Part shown: one piece after another, positions 1 to 13,982 of the stretch
How positions within the stretch are numbered: the stretch's first letter is position 1
Layout of the letters: the number at the start of each line of letters is the position of its first letter
DNA from: Amblyornis subalaris
Lineage: Eukaryota > Chordata > Aves > Passeriformes > Ptilonorhynchidae
DNA length: 64,000 nucleotides
Direction: 5' to 3'
NCBI GenBank assembly: GCA_018881555.1
Contig: JACAXG010000053.1
Location: 2,035,210 to 2,099,209 of the forward strand
Position numbers and translations under genes: made by a program
The notes under the pieces: model-generated
Seen by the model: only the letters and a program-made list of their open reading frames with translations
The model's database searches: none
What the model was told of the DNA's origin: nothing

Positions 1-3000
1 TGTCTTTTAGCATCATGGCAGTTAAAGCTGAGCTCATTTTTATGCTCATATTATCTTCCTTGGTGGCCATAGTAGCTGTAACTCAGCAAGGTACTTAATT
101 ATATTCACATTTCACATTTTAATGATAATAATTCTCTGATTCAGCCTAGAAATTCTACCTGCATGACCTGGATGACTTACATTACTTAGCATTATCATAA
201 TTAATATCTTAATGCAAACATAGAGATAGGAAACTGCTTATTTATTCACATAAATTTGTTTTGATACCAATTATTTTCACTGCAGCAAGGTATGGAGTTG
301 GTGACTTCATATGAAGTCAGGCAGGGAGAAAGAAATGATGAGATGATCTTTGCATCAGGAAATACTCTGATCGCCCAAGAATCAGAAGTTCACATCAGTG
401 TAAGCTACCTTAACTTTTCAAAGAAGATGCATTGAATACTACATTTTGATTATTTTCAAATGACACCATTATAAATGAGAAACTATTGCTCTCCACAGAT
501 TATAAGGAACTTATGCTTCTTCTCCTTAGAGAACATGCTAAAGCAATGTTTCTCCACCATAATCAGTTCATAGTAGATGCTGGCAGGATGCCATCTCCAA
601 AACCTGTATTTGCATGACAGTGGCACAATAGAAGTGTTTGCATAATCTACAAGTTCTTTGAGATCCTTTGCAACAAATGTCAGTATATATCTGTAAAAGA
701 CCTTTTTTTTTCACCTGCCATTTACAGAGAATTGATTTCTAAATTATGTGCATTTATTATTGTTCCAGGTGAGACTGATGAACAAACAATCAGATTCTGT
801 TGTGTAGCACTGAGGTCTAATATTGCACAATGCAGTTGAGAAACTGATGTCAGAATACATCAACTACACAACTTAGGAGCTACAAGGCAGAAACATCAAT
901 CAAAACCTGTCTTTCATAAGGTCTACACAGCATGGGGTCTATTCTGCTCCAAGCCCTAGCTGCACATGGGGATGGATTCACGGGCATTTTGGAGACAGAG
1001 AGCCCCTTCTCAGCTTGGATTCTGCTGTTCTTAAGCCCAAGCAAACACTCACTGCTTCCCTGGAACACCAGCAGCACTGTCTGTCGCTGTAGCATGCGTG
1101 CAGACGTTTACTGAATATACCATTTTCAGAGCATTTCTAACCAGTTTGAAGAAGGGATTATTAGCCATTAAAAGTCCAGCATGTGTTCAGGGCCAATGAC
1201 GACNGTCATTTTACAAGAGTTTTAAGAGGTCTTTCCATCCTGCATCTCCTGATGGAATCTTTATGGCCAATTTCAGATTTATCATCGGCAGCTTAGGGTC
1301 AACATTATATGATAAGACCTAAATAATGGACACTTTTAATCATGAACGGTGTTTCCAGAAGTTTCCAAATGACACTTATAATGTGAAATATAAAATCTGT
1401 CTAATGCTCATTTTCTTAAATGTCACACTACTATAAAATGGGAAAAATACAAGAATCTACTTGTTTAATAGCAGAACCCTGCATGAAATATAGCAAAGTG
1501 ATAGAGTCCATAATGACCCATGTACCCCAAGTTACAGGTAGTTCACATTGCTAACTTCTGTTGCACTCTTATGCTCTTAAAAATGAAGCCTCTAAAACTG
1601 GCTGATCGAATGAGGTCATAAAATGGCCTAATTAAATTGGTGGTGATTTTTGGCAAATGAAATCAGATTAATAGAAATATAAGTATTTGGTAAATATGCC
1701 ATGTCTTACATAGCAAAACAGAATAGAAAAATTCTAAGATACATATATAGGATATGCCTATTGTATCCCAGTCCTGGAGCTTGAGGATGAAGGAATGTCC
1801 TAAGCTGAACACAACAGACAACTCATGACAACATGGGCACATCGTTAAATTCATCAGAGTTAAACTTGGCAGGGTGAAAAAATGAAGTAGTTTTCATTTG
1901 GATTCACAGATCCAATGTAACTTCAAACAAATTATAAAATTTTTTGGGGAAGAATCTGTCTTAGCAACATACTAATTCAGAGAGTGGACAAAAATGTAAT
2001 AGGCAATAAACCATCTTCTGAATCCTATTAAGAGTAAAAAATAGTATTTGATTACTTGCAAATTATTTAGCATTGCAGAATATAGGATATTCTGCCAACC
2101 AAGGATAAATTACAGAAATTAATTAGGCTGCTATAAAAAAATAAGATAACATCTCCTAATCACTCCCTCCAAAAAAAACCCCTCTCTGCTTTAAAATAAA
2201 TATTATACAGCATTTTTAAATCGATGACATATTAAAACCAAGAGCACAACAGAGAGATTTAGAATGGATTCTTTTTAGCAAGCATTCTAAGATATTTTTT
2301 ATTGGAATCCTTTTTTTTCCCCAAACACAAGATATTAGTTGCAAGGAAAAATTTCTTGCTTCTGGGTGAAGAGAGGGGGAGAACATTATCATTTGAAAAT
2401 TGACTTTGTAATTTTGCTCAGAATTTTGTATCCCAATGTATTATAGTAGAAAGGGTCACTTAGCACAAAAGTGCAGGAAAGAGAAAAATAAAAAGCTGGA
2501 ATTCCACAAATACTCTTTCATTGCGAGTCAAATAAATTATTAAGATTTATGGTGAGATTCTTTGTGGTTTTCCTGAGAATAATACATAATGAAAAAATGA
2601 AAGCCCACAAAGGAAGGACTGGTGACCATATGACCTCATGACATACTTGTACTGTAAAATTAATTCTACTAAGTTTATTCTGAAAGTAAGCATAAAGATA
2701 TTCTCTCAAGAAGGACCTTTAGCAGTCAGGTCAAGGCAAGCACTACCAAACACTGTAGCTATGGTCCTGATATTCTAAACAAGGAAGAAATGGACTGAAG
2801 ACATTTTCTCCTACGTTTAAACCTGATTTACTCATCACACAAGCCTTGGGGTTAAATTGGTGCCCAGTGTTGGTAGAAATGCACCATGATAATCACAATG
2901 GCAAGACTTGTGAAGTGCCTTTGGTTTTGTTGGTACTTTACTAGTTTTTCCTTTTTCAGAAGCACATGCAGACCTTTTGCATTTATACTAAAGCAGAAAA

Positions 3001-3740
3001 ACACTTTTCTATCAATCAGGTTCCTCTAGCTAATATGATCCTATTTAAATGCATATAATATATGAATATTTTTTATAAATGCATTTAAATGCAATAATAA
3101 AATCCCTTTGCTTTCAGAGAGTTCTCAGAGTTAGGCTGATTCATTTGTGACCACTTATCCTCTATCCTACTACCTGGTGATATTTTCTATTCAAAATATT
3201 CGATGTGATATCTAAAAATACTAAACCATTTATCCAAAGGACATGGATGAATGGACATAGTCTTCAATGTTTGCTTATCACAAGTGATATCTGAAAGACA
3301 ATATGATATAATGCATGCAGTGAGAAATAAGAGAGAAAGATGCAGTTGCTAGGACTGGAAAATAATCTATCAGATGGATGGGTAAAGTGTCCTAAGAGTC
3401 ATAGAGCCCTGTCATTTTTAGACTCAGATGTCTTAATTAACAGGACTTGCCCTTTTAGAGATGTCTGCCTGTGCAAGAAAGAGCTTCCCTAATCTTTGCT
3501 TTGCATAACAATCTAAGCACTCACACAGAAGTTGGGAGATTGAGTGCTTGACTTCTCTTCCCGCTTGAAGGAATTCAGACCCACATCTCCAGTTTCTCGG
3601 GAGAGTGGCCTAAATAATTGAAGGGAAACACCAAGGCACAGAAAGAAGAAAAAAGACTCAGATCTGAACCTTAATAGCTCTGAGCTTATCCTGAGAAGGA
3701 GAGTCCTATGTTACACAGCCCACACCCGTAACTGTATTTT

Positions 3741-3797
3741 TTATTTTTAAGCAACAATTGTCTGATTAAAATGCAGCAGATGCACTTTGATCACCTG
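3741..3797. promoter_or_regulatory. Candidate muscle-type enhancer motifs (MEF2 site plus E-boxes)
   Basis: A perfect MEF2 consensus TTATTTTTAA (3741-3750) is followed by a SOX-like AACAAT (3753-3758) overlapping an E-box CAATTG (3755-3760), then E-boxes CAGATG (3777-3782) and CACCTG (3792-3797). CACCTG is a good myogenic bHLH core. Such motifs are short and can arise by chance in AT-rich DNA. The case rests on clustering within 57 bp and location in a muscle gene. No functional evidence is available. Confidence 0.3.
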
Positions 3798-3923
3798 CAA
3801 TACAAACTGTTGGCTGCAGCATTTGTCACCTCTTTGTTTCTGAATTAAAGCTGCTATGGCTGCCTCATTTCATGTTGAGGTCAGTGCTGCTCTTGCTTGC
3901 AAGTTCAAAACTGAAAGGCACAG

Positions 3924-3965
3924 TTAGGTATCTCCCATTAGGTATCTCCTGTTGGGTATCTCCAG
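3924..3965. repeat. Three tandem copies of a 14-bp unit
   Basis: TTAGGTATCTCCCA, TTAGGTATCTCCTG and TTGGGTATCTCCAG follow each other without gaps. They differ only at the third base and the last two bases. Confidence 0.95.
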
Positions 3966-6900
3966 GTCCTAGCACATATTTGGATACATGGATTTCACAG
4001 TCTGGTACTGATGTGTGCAGGCAGCAAAAGCTTGAAGGCTGGGAAATATGAATCACAAAATGTAGGCTGGAGGTATATCAGCATTTTAGCCTTGCAAACC
4101 TGAACTTTCTGTTCCTTATGTTCCCAGGTTTTTCACATTGATGAAAATCCATGTTCTTTGAGCTTGGGAATCACAAGTAGTGCATGGAATCTTCCAGTCA
4201 CCCTCTTAAGTAATTGCCAGTTATGTCTTGAGCACTATTTCACACAGTCACTACATTGACATGCTATACTTACTAACAGATGGCTTATACTGGCGCTGGA
4301 CAGTAAATTACAAGGTTTGCTCATGGTTTTAAAAGATGTACTACCTTCTATTTTTGAGCAATCACCAGCAATGCACATGAATGAACTATGCCATTAAAAA
4401 CAGNATTGATGGGAGGCTGAATAGCACAGCAAATGATGTTAAAACCAATCTGACATCAATCCTACCTCTCATTTATTACATTTCAAAAAAAGTAATAACT
4501 ATAGCGGCAAATATAGGTGTGTCTTCCAACAAGAGACAATGAATCCCATTCTTTGCAAGAGACAGAATCACAGAGAAAAATAAAGGTGTAGTCAAAACAA
4601 TAAAATAATTCCAGAGGAGTCACTGAAAACTTTGGAGCTGGCATTACATTTAAAATTTGCAGATACTCTTTTTCACACCTCAGTTACTGTATATAATTCC
4701 CAAATCAAGAACCATCATCCATGAAAAAAGGATCACAGATTCTTTTTTAATTACTTTGCTAAATATTTACGAATTTCTCTCTAATAGAAAGATCTTATTT
4801 TTGCTATTTTTTTACACCCTGATTTAGAGAATTCTAATTAAACAGCAAGTCATTCAAAACCAACAAACTCACTCCATGAATTCATGATAGAATGTCTTGC
4901 ACATGTAATATTTATCAGATATGCCTCTGTCCTTGGCAAGGAATGAACTGAGTTGGAGCTGGGGCTCTGTGGACACTGGCAGAACAAAATGAGTTTCAGG
5001 AAGCATGAAGGACTGATCAGAAGACCAANGACTGGGGTGAGAGAGCCCAGTAAAAAATGTAGAAGGCACAGAGAGAGGCAAGTCCATGTGAAAAGTAAGG
5101 GCTATTTTTGACAAGAGTCCTTTATACTTGAAACCTTGATGGAGAGAGACACAAGTGGATACCGTTCCTTTGCCATCCCTTTAACTCACAACCAGGAGAC
5201 ATCTGAATTATCCTTTGCCAAAGCATTGGTAAACACTGTCACTTGGTCATTTAAAGATGAAGGAATGGAAAAAGAATGTTGAACTGCATGAAAAGACAAT
5301 GGAGCAAAATTGTCCCTAAATTAAAAATGCCACAAATAAGAATACTTTTTTTCCCCTCATTTTCACTCCTTATCTCTCCAGCTCACACATTCTTCCCAAT
5401 CTCTCTCAGAAATAGCTCTATGAATATCCCTTAAAACAGGCTGCAAGTCCTTAGAAACAGATCCACTTGATTCCTTGCCTGCACGGGGCATGACAAATAT
5501 GAGGTCCCTGCATCACTCCCCCATTACTTTTGTGCTAGGTTTTCAACAGCCCTACACAGCTCCACTTTCAACCAAGCAGAAAAAGACATGATGCTATAAT
5601 TTCTATGTAAAAAATAATAACAAACACATGAAAAAATGACCACGATTAGCAGTTCCTATTTATTTCTTTCAGATAGGAGAGAAATGTAATTCAGTCACTG
5701 ATTTTATGTGAACTTAACTGCAGTACCAACCTTTTTGTAGAACTACTTACAGGTATATACACTCCAAAAGGATAATTTTTCATATAAGAATATAAACGCA
5801 GATTATCACTTCCACCTTAAGGTGAGCAAGCTTGTATGGTAGAGGGAAAGTTGATGCTCTGTTAGGGAGGATGAACTGATTGTTACTGGCGTATAAACTA
5901 GGTATGCAACAGCCAATAGATTGCTTGTTTTTATTACTGATTATAGTTTGCATTGATCTTATGTGTAACTCAGCTCCTTAGATAAAAATGCTCTGTAAGT
6001 CGAGTTTATAAAATAAAACCATAAAAATTGCTATGGTTAATCTTTTCACTGCTGTTGCCACAAACTGATCAACTTAGACTCTGTTTGCCACATACTGAAA
6101 GCTAATTTACAAGCCACTAAATTCACCTTCATTTGACCTGCCCAATTTTGTTGGGCAACCTTTATGTTCGACTTGTTCATCCCCCAAAAGCACAGCTAGA
6201 GGAAAAAAGACTAGTGCTGGATGGCAAAGACTGNGGCACTCTCTCTCCTGCAGTACTCTCTGTCCCATGGATGTGCTTCCATCCCTGTAGGGATGCAGCA
6301 GAGGTAGGACATAAAAAGCATGTCAAAGCATCATATTTTCCTCAGGCATAGTCATTGTACATGATACTGAGGAACTGGTTACTTTTGGAATTTGATGCTT
6401 ATGAAAGATGGAACTGATATATGTACCGGCAGTTTTCAGTGACTGAAGATTCAGACTTGGCGAGGATTCTGTAGACATTTTCAGAGCTTTAAATACCTAA
6501 CTTTTGCATGCATGGGTAAGATTATGTATTTGCACACACATCTAAGAGAACAAACAGGCAAACACACATGCCCATTTTTTCTCAGTGATTTGACTGTTTC
6601 CAAAGTCAACACATTTTCACCTGGCTTCTTTTCCTAAAGTGATCCTCAAGTGGCACAAAGTGCCCAGAATGATGTCCACCCTTTGCTGGCTCTAGTTACT
6701 TACACAGAAGAATAATGTCTCAGTNTCTCACTGATGGTAAGTGGGCCAAAAGAGGTGACTATCATAGCACTNAGCAACTTTTAGATGCATCTAGTTTATC
6801 AGTAAAAAGGCACAATGGGCCTAGGACATAACCATCACACAAATTTTCCGGCTGCACTCAACACCAGCACAGAGAACAAAGACACCTTGATCAGCGTGAT

Positions 6901-8225
6901 AATGTATTGCAGGTCACTCTGGTCCCCTCCAGGCTTGCTTAATGTACCCTACAAATTTATTCTTTCACCAGGAATACAACACGGATCGGAGGAAAAACAG
7001 GCATCTGCTTACATATTGTGTTCATGTCACGAAGTCATAACTCTTGCATGTTCAATCTTGACAAGTCTGATTTGCAGTTATATATATTGAGCTGATAAAG
7101 TATTCCCAGTGATTATGAGTTAAAGAAAAGTGATTTTGAAGCCGAAATTATGAAAATAGGGCTTATTTCTTCATAGGATCATGATTTGACAGAAGGTGCA
7201 GGGTTGGATCAGCCTGCATTAGTCTTATATGGCACAACATCGACCCTGGTTTTGATTCAGCTGTTCATCCCACTGAGAATTTTCGCTTCCCCATTGAGAT
7301 TTTCAGTGGAAAAATGGTTAACCTATTAAAATGGCAATGCAGTATCAGCTGAAGAAAAGTTTGTCCTCTATCCCACTGTGAATGTAGCTGTGCAATAATA
7401 GTAACATCTATTTCTGATGTCTGGATAGCTTGTCCCTCTGCATGTAGAAGACCATTATCCTGTGACTGTGTTCTGTTCTGCTAATATAATCTCTTAAATA
7501 AAGCTTTACTGTTTACTTTCCTTAATTGAAGTACAATAGAAAAGACATGGCCTTTAAGAAGCTTCACTTTAGTCACTGCCTTGGAGCTTTGAAGGTGTTT
7601 CAAGTTGTCTTTCAGTGTACTTCAAAACATCCTTGATAAAAAAAATGCATGNGGAGGTGAAGTAGAAATTTTGCTGGCAATTATGTTTTATGCAGAGTTG
7701 TAAAAAGTTTACTTAGCTGCTATTCTTCTGCCAACTTTCTCACTGTGGTTTTGATCCTCTCACTGCTCTGCTAAGTGATCAAATCCTGAAAAATATTTTT
7801 CTTGCAGGTCTTATTTTGCCCATTTTTGGACCTGAACACTTTGAACAGATGAACCAAATTTGTGGTTTGGTTTTTTTTAACCCTTTCTGGGTTAAAATCA
7901 TCAGAAACTCTTTTTAACATAATTTTAATTTGCTAATCCTGAAAGAGAACCCCCAAACAATGAAGATGAGCCTGGCAGAGATAGATGTATGGACAAAGAG
8001 ACTTGATAATGGCAGATGTTTTTCTTTTGCCCTGGACCTGGACAATACAAATTTATTTAACAGTCATCTGTGCTCAGGAATGAAGAAAAAAATAACCAAA
8101 ACCCCATTATAATACAGTCTAAAATAGGAACTTGTAACAACAACAACTAGCACATGGCTACAAAAATATCAATTAAATGTGTATGCAAACTACACAAGAA
8201 GAATGGGAAATGGGAAATCACTCAC

Positions 8226-8304
8226 TAGTAAGAAAATGCTGGGAAGTAGGGCCAAAATCCCTGTGAGCTTCATGCAGTTGCCTGATGCGCTCATCAATGG
8301 CCAC
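8226..8304 (-). CDS. DMD: Dystrophin exon 61 (end of repeat 24, start of hinge 4)
   Basis: This is a 79 bp exon of 26 codons plus one base, matching human exon 61 in length and phase. The translation is VAIDERIRQLHEAHRDFGPT followed by SQHFLT and the first base of a split codon. It differs from human only by conservative changes such as VEDRV to IDERI. The acceptor has a strong pyrimidine tract (TTTTTTTTCTCCTCTCTTAACAG region, 8305-8329) and the donor is CTTACTA followed by GTGAGT. The piece closes helix C of spectrin repeat 24 and begins the hinge 4 linker that precedes the WW domain encoded by exons 62-63. Exon 62 would be next in transcription, at lower coordinates. I looked for it in 1-8225 and did not find it, so it lies outside the window. 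It is joined to exon 60 by intron 60, the largest complete intron here. Confidence 0.97.
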
Positions 8305-11300
8305 CTGTTAAGAGAGGAGAAAAAAAATTACTCTTTTCTAAACAAGAAACAGAGAGCAGTGGCAGATACTTTTTTTTTTTTCCATTAGTGAACATTCAGT
8401 TTAAAATCAAGCAGGTTCCTGCAACAATTGTTACACTTCAGGATTGAAATGAGATTTAATGTGTCACTGGAAAAAAAGAAGGTAAAAAAAAGTTTGGTTT
8501 TTGGTGGCTCCCACCATCTTAACTGATGCTAGAACAAGCTGAAAATTAAAAGGTTAATAAATAAAGGTATAGCAAATTGGCCTGACTTTATGTACCTGAA
8601 AAGAGTATGACTGCTGCTTGTCAATATTGAAGTCGAAGCATCCATCTGTTAATACATTTCCAAAACTACTTCTAATGTACTTTTGAAAGTACACTATTAT
8701 AAATCAGCATGTGAAAAGTAATCTCTCCTAATGTGAACTGGACAACCATATTTTAACCGAGTGCTGAATTGGGGTTAACCAAAGAGCAGCTGGTACAAAC
8801 ACTTCTCTGTTCTTTTAATCAGTCAGATCACAGCCCCTCAACTCTTTCCTTGGAACAGTCCTTTGAAGAACATGTTGTTCCTAGTGTTTTGTTGGGTTGG
8901 TGGACTGCATGAAAACAGAGATAATAGTTGTAAGACTGGTTTTATCTTTACCTTTGAAAATCTCAGTGGAGTATTGAGCAAGCAGCCAAAAGGGGGTGGT
9001 TGCAANAAGATTCCACGGTGTATGAATGATGTCTACCAGCCCCTTTATAGCCTGTGTGCTAGAAGGATGTCATTAAGTTAGACCTAAGAATGAGATCAGG
9101 TAAAGCAAGGGAAAAGGCTTGAAAGTAATAATAGAATATTTTTCAAATATATTAAGTAAAATAACTGATAGGAAGCAGATTCACTTAACTTAAATATTTC
9201 CTTTTTAAGAAAATAGTGTTCCTTCAACACTGGCAAAGCAGAAGGTGAGAATCATTGGTGTGTTTTAATTGGCCTAGTTGTGAGATACATAACAAGGAAA
9301 TAAATAGGTTGCACAAGTGAAAAGGAATACACGTTTTAAAACTTTTAGGGAGTAGTTTTGGTTGGCGGCAGGAGGGAAAAATTGTGTAGCAACCAGGCAT
9401 GATACAGTCAGAAGGGAAAAATAACAACAGAATTGATAAACTCTTTGATATGACTGTGTGTGTTTGCCAAATAACCCCTAGACCCCAAAATCTTGGTTGA
9501 CCAAACAATAGAAATGTATTGCAAGGATGTGATTTCTTTGCTTACAGTTTTAAAAGTAACACTATAAGCAAAAATGCCCTTTTCCTTTCTTTTCTCAAGC
9601 CACTTTTCAGGTGCTTTTCCTGCAGCTTCCTTCNTTTCTGTGTCTTCTTTTCTCCTCTGGCTTCCCATTGAATTGTGTGGACAGATGTTCTGTTAAGCAG
9701 TGCTTCATATGAGAGACTGCCTTTGAGCTTGAGTTCACACCCAGTTCACAGCACAGATATAAACTGGGAAAGTCTGTAAGTGCAAAGAAAACCATTACAG
9801 GGCTGCTTCTGGTCATCAATATAATTAGCTTAAGTACAGAAGCATTAACCAATGTGATATTATTTTTAACCAAGAAATGGTCTTTCAGTGAAGACTAGAA
9901 AGATAACCTTAAACATACATAAACACATGCAAATAAAAAACACTGGGAAAAATGTTAATGAAATTGTATATACTCTTTAGAATCCTCTTAAAATTACCTC
10001 ATAACACACTTATTTTGTCATTAGGAAGTATTGGTTAATAAAGAAACATATGGCTCCTCCTTTATATTAGTACTTATTTTTCATTAAGCCAGCTAGAATG
10101 GAAAAAGTACTTTCTGGCATACAAAATCCCTAAAGAGAATGAGAACTTTACAAACACACAGTGGNGAGCAGTGTTTCATATAGGAAAATTTCAACAGCCA
10201 AATTGTGGTCAGAACAGAGCATGGGAACCCTTTAGTACCCGTGACACCACTGTCAGCACACAGCCCATACAACTTTATAAGTGTGCTAAAACTGAGAATT
10301 TCAGTCTCTTCAAAATATCCAGGTGACTTTTGAGCTGCACAAAATTGTTCAACTGAAGATTTTTAACCATATATGTACAGCAGCGAAATAAAATACCTTA
10401 CACGCTTCAGCGTAGACTTTCCGACTGAAGAGCTTTGGATGTAAGCCAGGAAATACCTCTGTCTAGAGGTAGATTTTGTCAATACAGAGAAGAATAAAAT
10501 ATTGGGAAATCTTGAGTATTCTCCAGGAAATATCACCCGAGAGTACAAAACATTATTCCATTTGGCTGCCAGGAAATACCACTTACTGATGTATTGGCAA
10601 GGTAAAAGGCAGTAAAAGATGAACTCGCTGTTGGTGATAGAGCAAGGAAGGTTATGGCAGCCAGTTTCTATTAATTTTACAAAAACTAACACATAAGTGA
10701 TAAAATAACAGAATGTGAACCCACAGTAACTCGGATCATNGTGAACAATAAAATACCCACTAAAACAATGTTTGCTTAAAGTTACAGAACAATGTATCTC
10801 TGGTGCAATAAAATCAGAGTTGGATTTGACTTTGTGACTTATGCCCTAACAATCTGGAGAAGGAGATCACATCCACATAAGTCATCATAAATGAGAATTT
10901 GGTTTAAACAGACCAAAATATTTTTATATCTGATTTTGACTTAAACATCAGAATTTTCTGTAATTGGAATACTTGAACCGTTGCTTTTCTTCACTAGGGA
11001 TACATGCTTGAAAAGACATGAATTTTTATTATTTATTTAATCCAGTGTTTTACAAAACATTTATCTTCTTTCAATCATAACAAATGNGAGAACCACAGCA
11101 GTGCAGTAAACATACTTGAGGCTGAAAACGGTAATATTAAAAAACCTATACTGATTTTAAGTNTTATTGACATCGTACAGAAACAGCTTCTACTAAACTA
11201 ACTAACAAGCAAAAAGAAAAAGTTATTTAAAGTCCTTCTCCTTTAAAGACTTTGAAAACATTTGATGAAACAAGTTCTGTTTCCCATCACTTGGATGCAG

Positions 11301-13966
11301 CCATGTGAACTGAATATATAATCAGGTTCAGATAAACAAATTACAACAANAAAAGGAAAGCTGTCATACAGTTGTTAGGAATAGTTTGTAAGTGCTTTAC
11401 CTAATGTAAGGGTTCAATCTTGACAGCATTTTTTATAACAACTCCACTGTAGTCACAATAATGAGTTGGTAGATTTAACTTGGGTCTACTACTAAATTCT
11501 GGGNTTTTTTGTTTTGTTTTTTAAATTTTTTGAGGATTAACTGAGAATATTCTTATGACATGTAAAGCATTTTTTTGTGTTTATGTCCACACTGCAAAGC
11601 AGGCCTAGATCAAGAAGGAAATGTGAGCTGTTTAATTCTCAGTATTTTCCATGTTCTCAAAAAGTACCCAACAGCACCTGTTCAGGTGTGCTGGAGTTGC
11701 TGAAGTACTCAAAGTTGTGATGGAGGAAAGAGGCACAGCCCATCATGTTTTTGAAGTTGTGCCTGCAAATAATGAGTGGCCTCAGCAAAGAGCTATAACA
11801 ATGCTCTCTTTGTTAATTCATCAACCTTGTACTCTTGGATGTACCAATTCCACACCACAGAGACATAATAGCCTTGGTCTAGCTGTGGTTTAATCCTGCC
11901 ACAGTCTTGCCCATAGCTTTGATTTTCACCTGAACAAGTTCAGTGGAGGAAATTTCCCATGGGGTGCTTGTCTCATAGTGAGCTCTGACCAGCAGCTAAA
12001 CTGCTCTGCAATGAGTGGCTGCATGAGCAAAGGGGACTGGTCAGAGGCCTCTTTGTTCTCAGCCCTCTTAGAGAATCCACATTCAATAAACTTGGCAAGG
12101 AATTTATTAAAAAGAGTTTTATTTTTACACCTTAAATCATCACAGAAAAAGCAGCTCATGAAGCTAATGGTCATGTGCAGTGTGAAAACATCAGGCAAAT
12201 GGGGAANGTTCCAGGGGAATGAATGAATGCCTTCACCCTCGTTGGCATCGAGGCAATCCAGGAAGAGGCTGCTGTGGGTTCCCAACTCTGTTTCAAAATT
12301 CATTCCCTTCTCTATCACAGTCCTCTGTTTGGACACCTTTATAAAGCTGAACATAGCATACAACAGCACTAAAATGTTATATCTATTAAACACTATGTAT
12401 CTCCCTTCTTGATTTATTCAAATAAGTATCTCGCAGTGCTTCATGCAACTGCATTTGGCTTTCCTGGCCAGTGTGAATAACTCTGCAAATGCACACTCTT
12501 GAGCAAAAAAAAGCACAGACACCTACAGTTCTTCCTAAATGATGACAGAAAAAACCCTCTTTGCTGTACCATAGCACAGTTTAGTTCAACTGCTGCCACG
12601 CTAGTGAAACAGCTAAAAAGATGCATTATATATTCATGTCTCTCTGTTTGAAAACATTAAAGACTATTTCCTGTNATGAGATTTAATGATTTTCTTCTTG
12701 TTCTAATTTCTAAATTACAATCACATATGTTTGTAATATTCACATTTTTCTCAAAATATTTGATATGCAAGGAAGTAAAGAAGGTTATTACAGAAATAGG
12801 GTTTAAATTAGCATCCCTTAGCCACTTCTAGTGTGATCAAGTTGTTATAATTTAAAATAACTGACCATTTTCTCCTAAGAGTCGGCCAGGAAGAAATGTA
12901 AGTGCTTCAGAAAAAACAAAGTGTAGAACAGTGAATCAAAACCCATTTTGTTGATCTGGGTGGATGTCTAGAAATATTTTAATTTGTGAAGGAAAATAAG
13001 GCAAAAAGCAGATTTTTTTTCCCCTTTCTGTGTTTGCTCTACACACTTTGTTACATGTCTGCAGCTTCTAAGTGAACTTTTATTTTTTCTTGGAAAANAA
13101 AGTTCTTTTTGTCTCTGNTGCTCATGGAAATTAACNGCAGTTNCTACTACCTTTGTTTCTAAGCCAAATTATGCTGTCATTGAAAAGACTCAATAGTGTC
13201 ATGTGCCATTATTAATACCATGATGGAAAAAATTCAATTCTCCCTCTTCCTGACCCATCTTTGCTAGGTCTACAGTTATTCTAGCCAAATACTAGAACTG
13301 AAGAAGAAATATTATTTTTTTTTTCTTTAAAGGCTTTGAAACTTTTCCTCACCAGATTTCTCTGATATCCTTACTTGCAAATAAAATATATGTAATATGG
13401 GCAAATATTAAAATATCTTTCAATGCACCAAGAACACAGCTTCAAACAGGGAAGGGGTTATTTAAGTTCTATTTTATCAAATTGCTTCACTTTCTATTTT
13501 AAGATCATGGATAGAAAAGTGAGTAGGACAGTAGAGGTAGATACCACATAACTCTCTTAGCGAAGATAGACATTTACATTTGAGCTTAACTTCTTTAAAT
13601 TACTATTTTTTTGAAACACAGCAACAACATAAACTCTTCTGAGGTCAGAATAATAACTTTTTTTTTTTGAGGGCATCAAAACATGCAGCATAATATATAG
13701 ACAGTAATTACAAAGTTATGCTACCCCCCCCCAAAGGCAAATTACATGAAGGTGTGTGAATAGCAATTTTTACTAATTATTGACATTCAACAGTGGAAAT
13801 GAGATCACTAGTTTAAAAAAGTGCTAAAGAGTTAAGTGCAAAGAGTTAAGACAACTGTTGAATGGCTGGGATTCTGAGGAAAAATGGCAAGAAAAGAAGC
13901 AAAGAATAGACGATTCTCATCTAAACAGCTATATTTAGTGCAGCAGCAAAAGGACACACAATCTCC

Positions 13967-13982
13967 TTTTTTTTTTTTTTTN
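13967..13982. repeat. Poly(T) run ending in an ambiguous base
   Basis: Fifteen T followed by N at 13982. The ambiguous base probably reflects homopolymer read error. The short open frames on both strands through this point are artefacts. Confidence 0.9.

Larger units (their letters stand above)
1..8225 (-). other. DMD: DMD intron 61, 5' part
   Basis: These are the first 8.2 kb of intron 61 in transcription order, starting with GTGAGT at 8225. The intron is phase 1. No interspersed repeat family was recognised. It contains a triplicated 14-bp repeat (3924-3965) and a MEF2/E-box cluster (3741-3797). A somewhat GC-richer patch at 930-1110 carries short open frames on both strands and is not recognised. 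Exon 62 was not found. Confidence 0.88.

Noticed and set aside
1..8225. Search for dystrophin exon 62 and the Dp71 first exon
   Set aside because: The expected complement of the PWERAISPNKVPYYIN coding stretch was not found. The Dp71 promoter is known to lie in intron 62, beyond this window.
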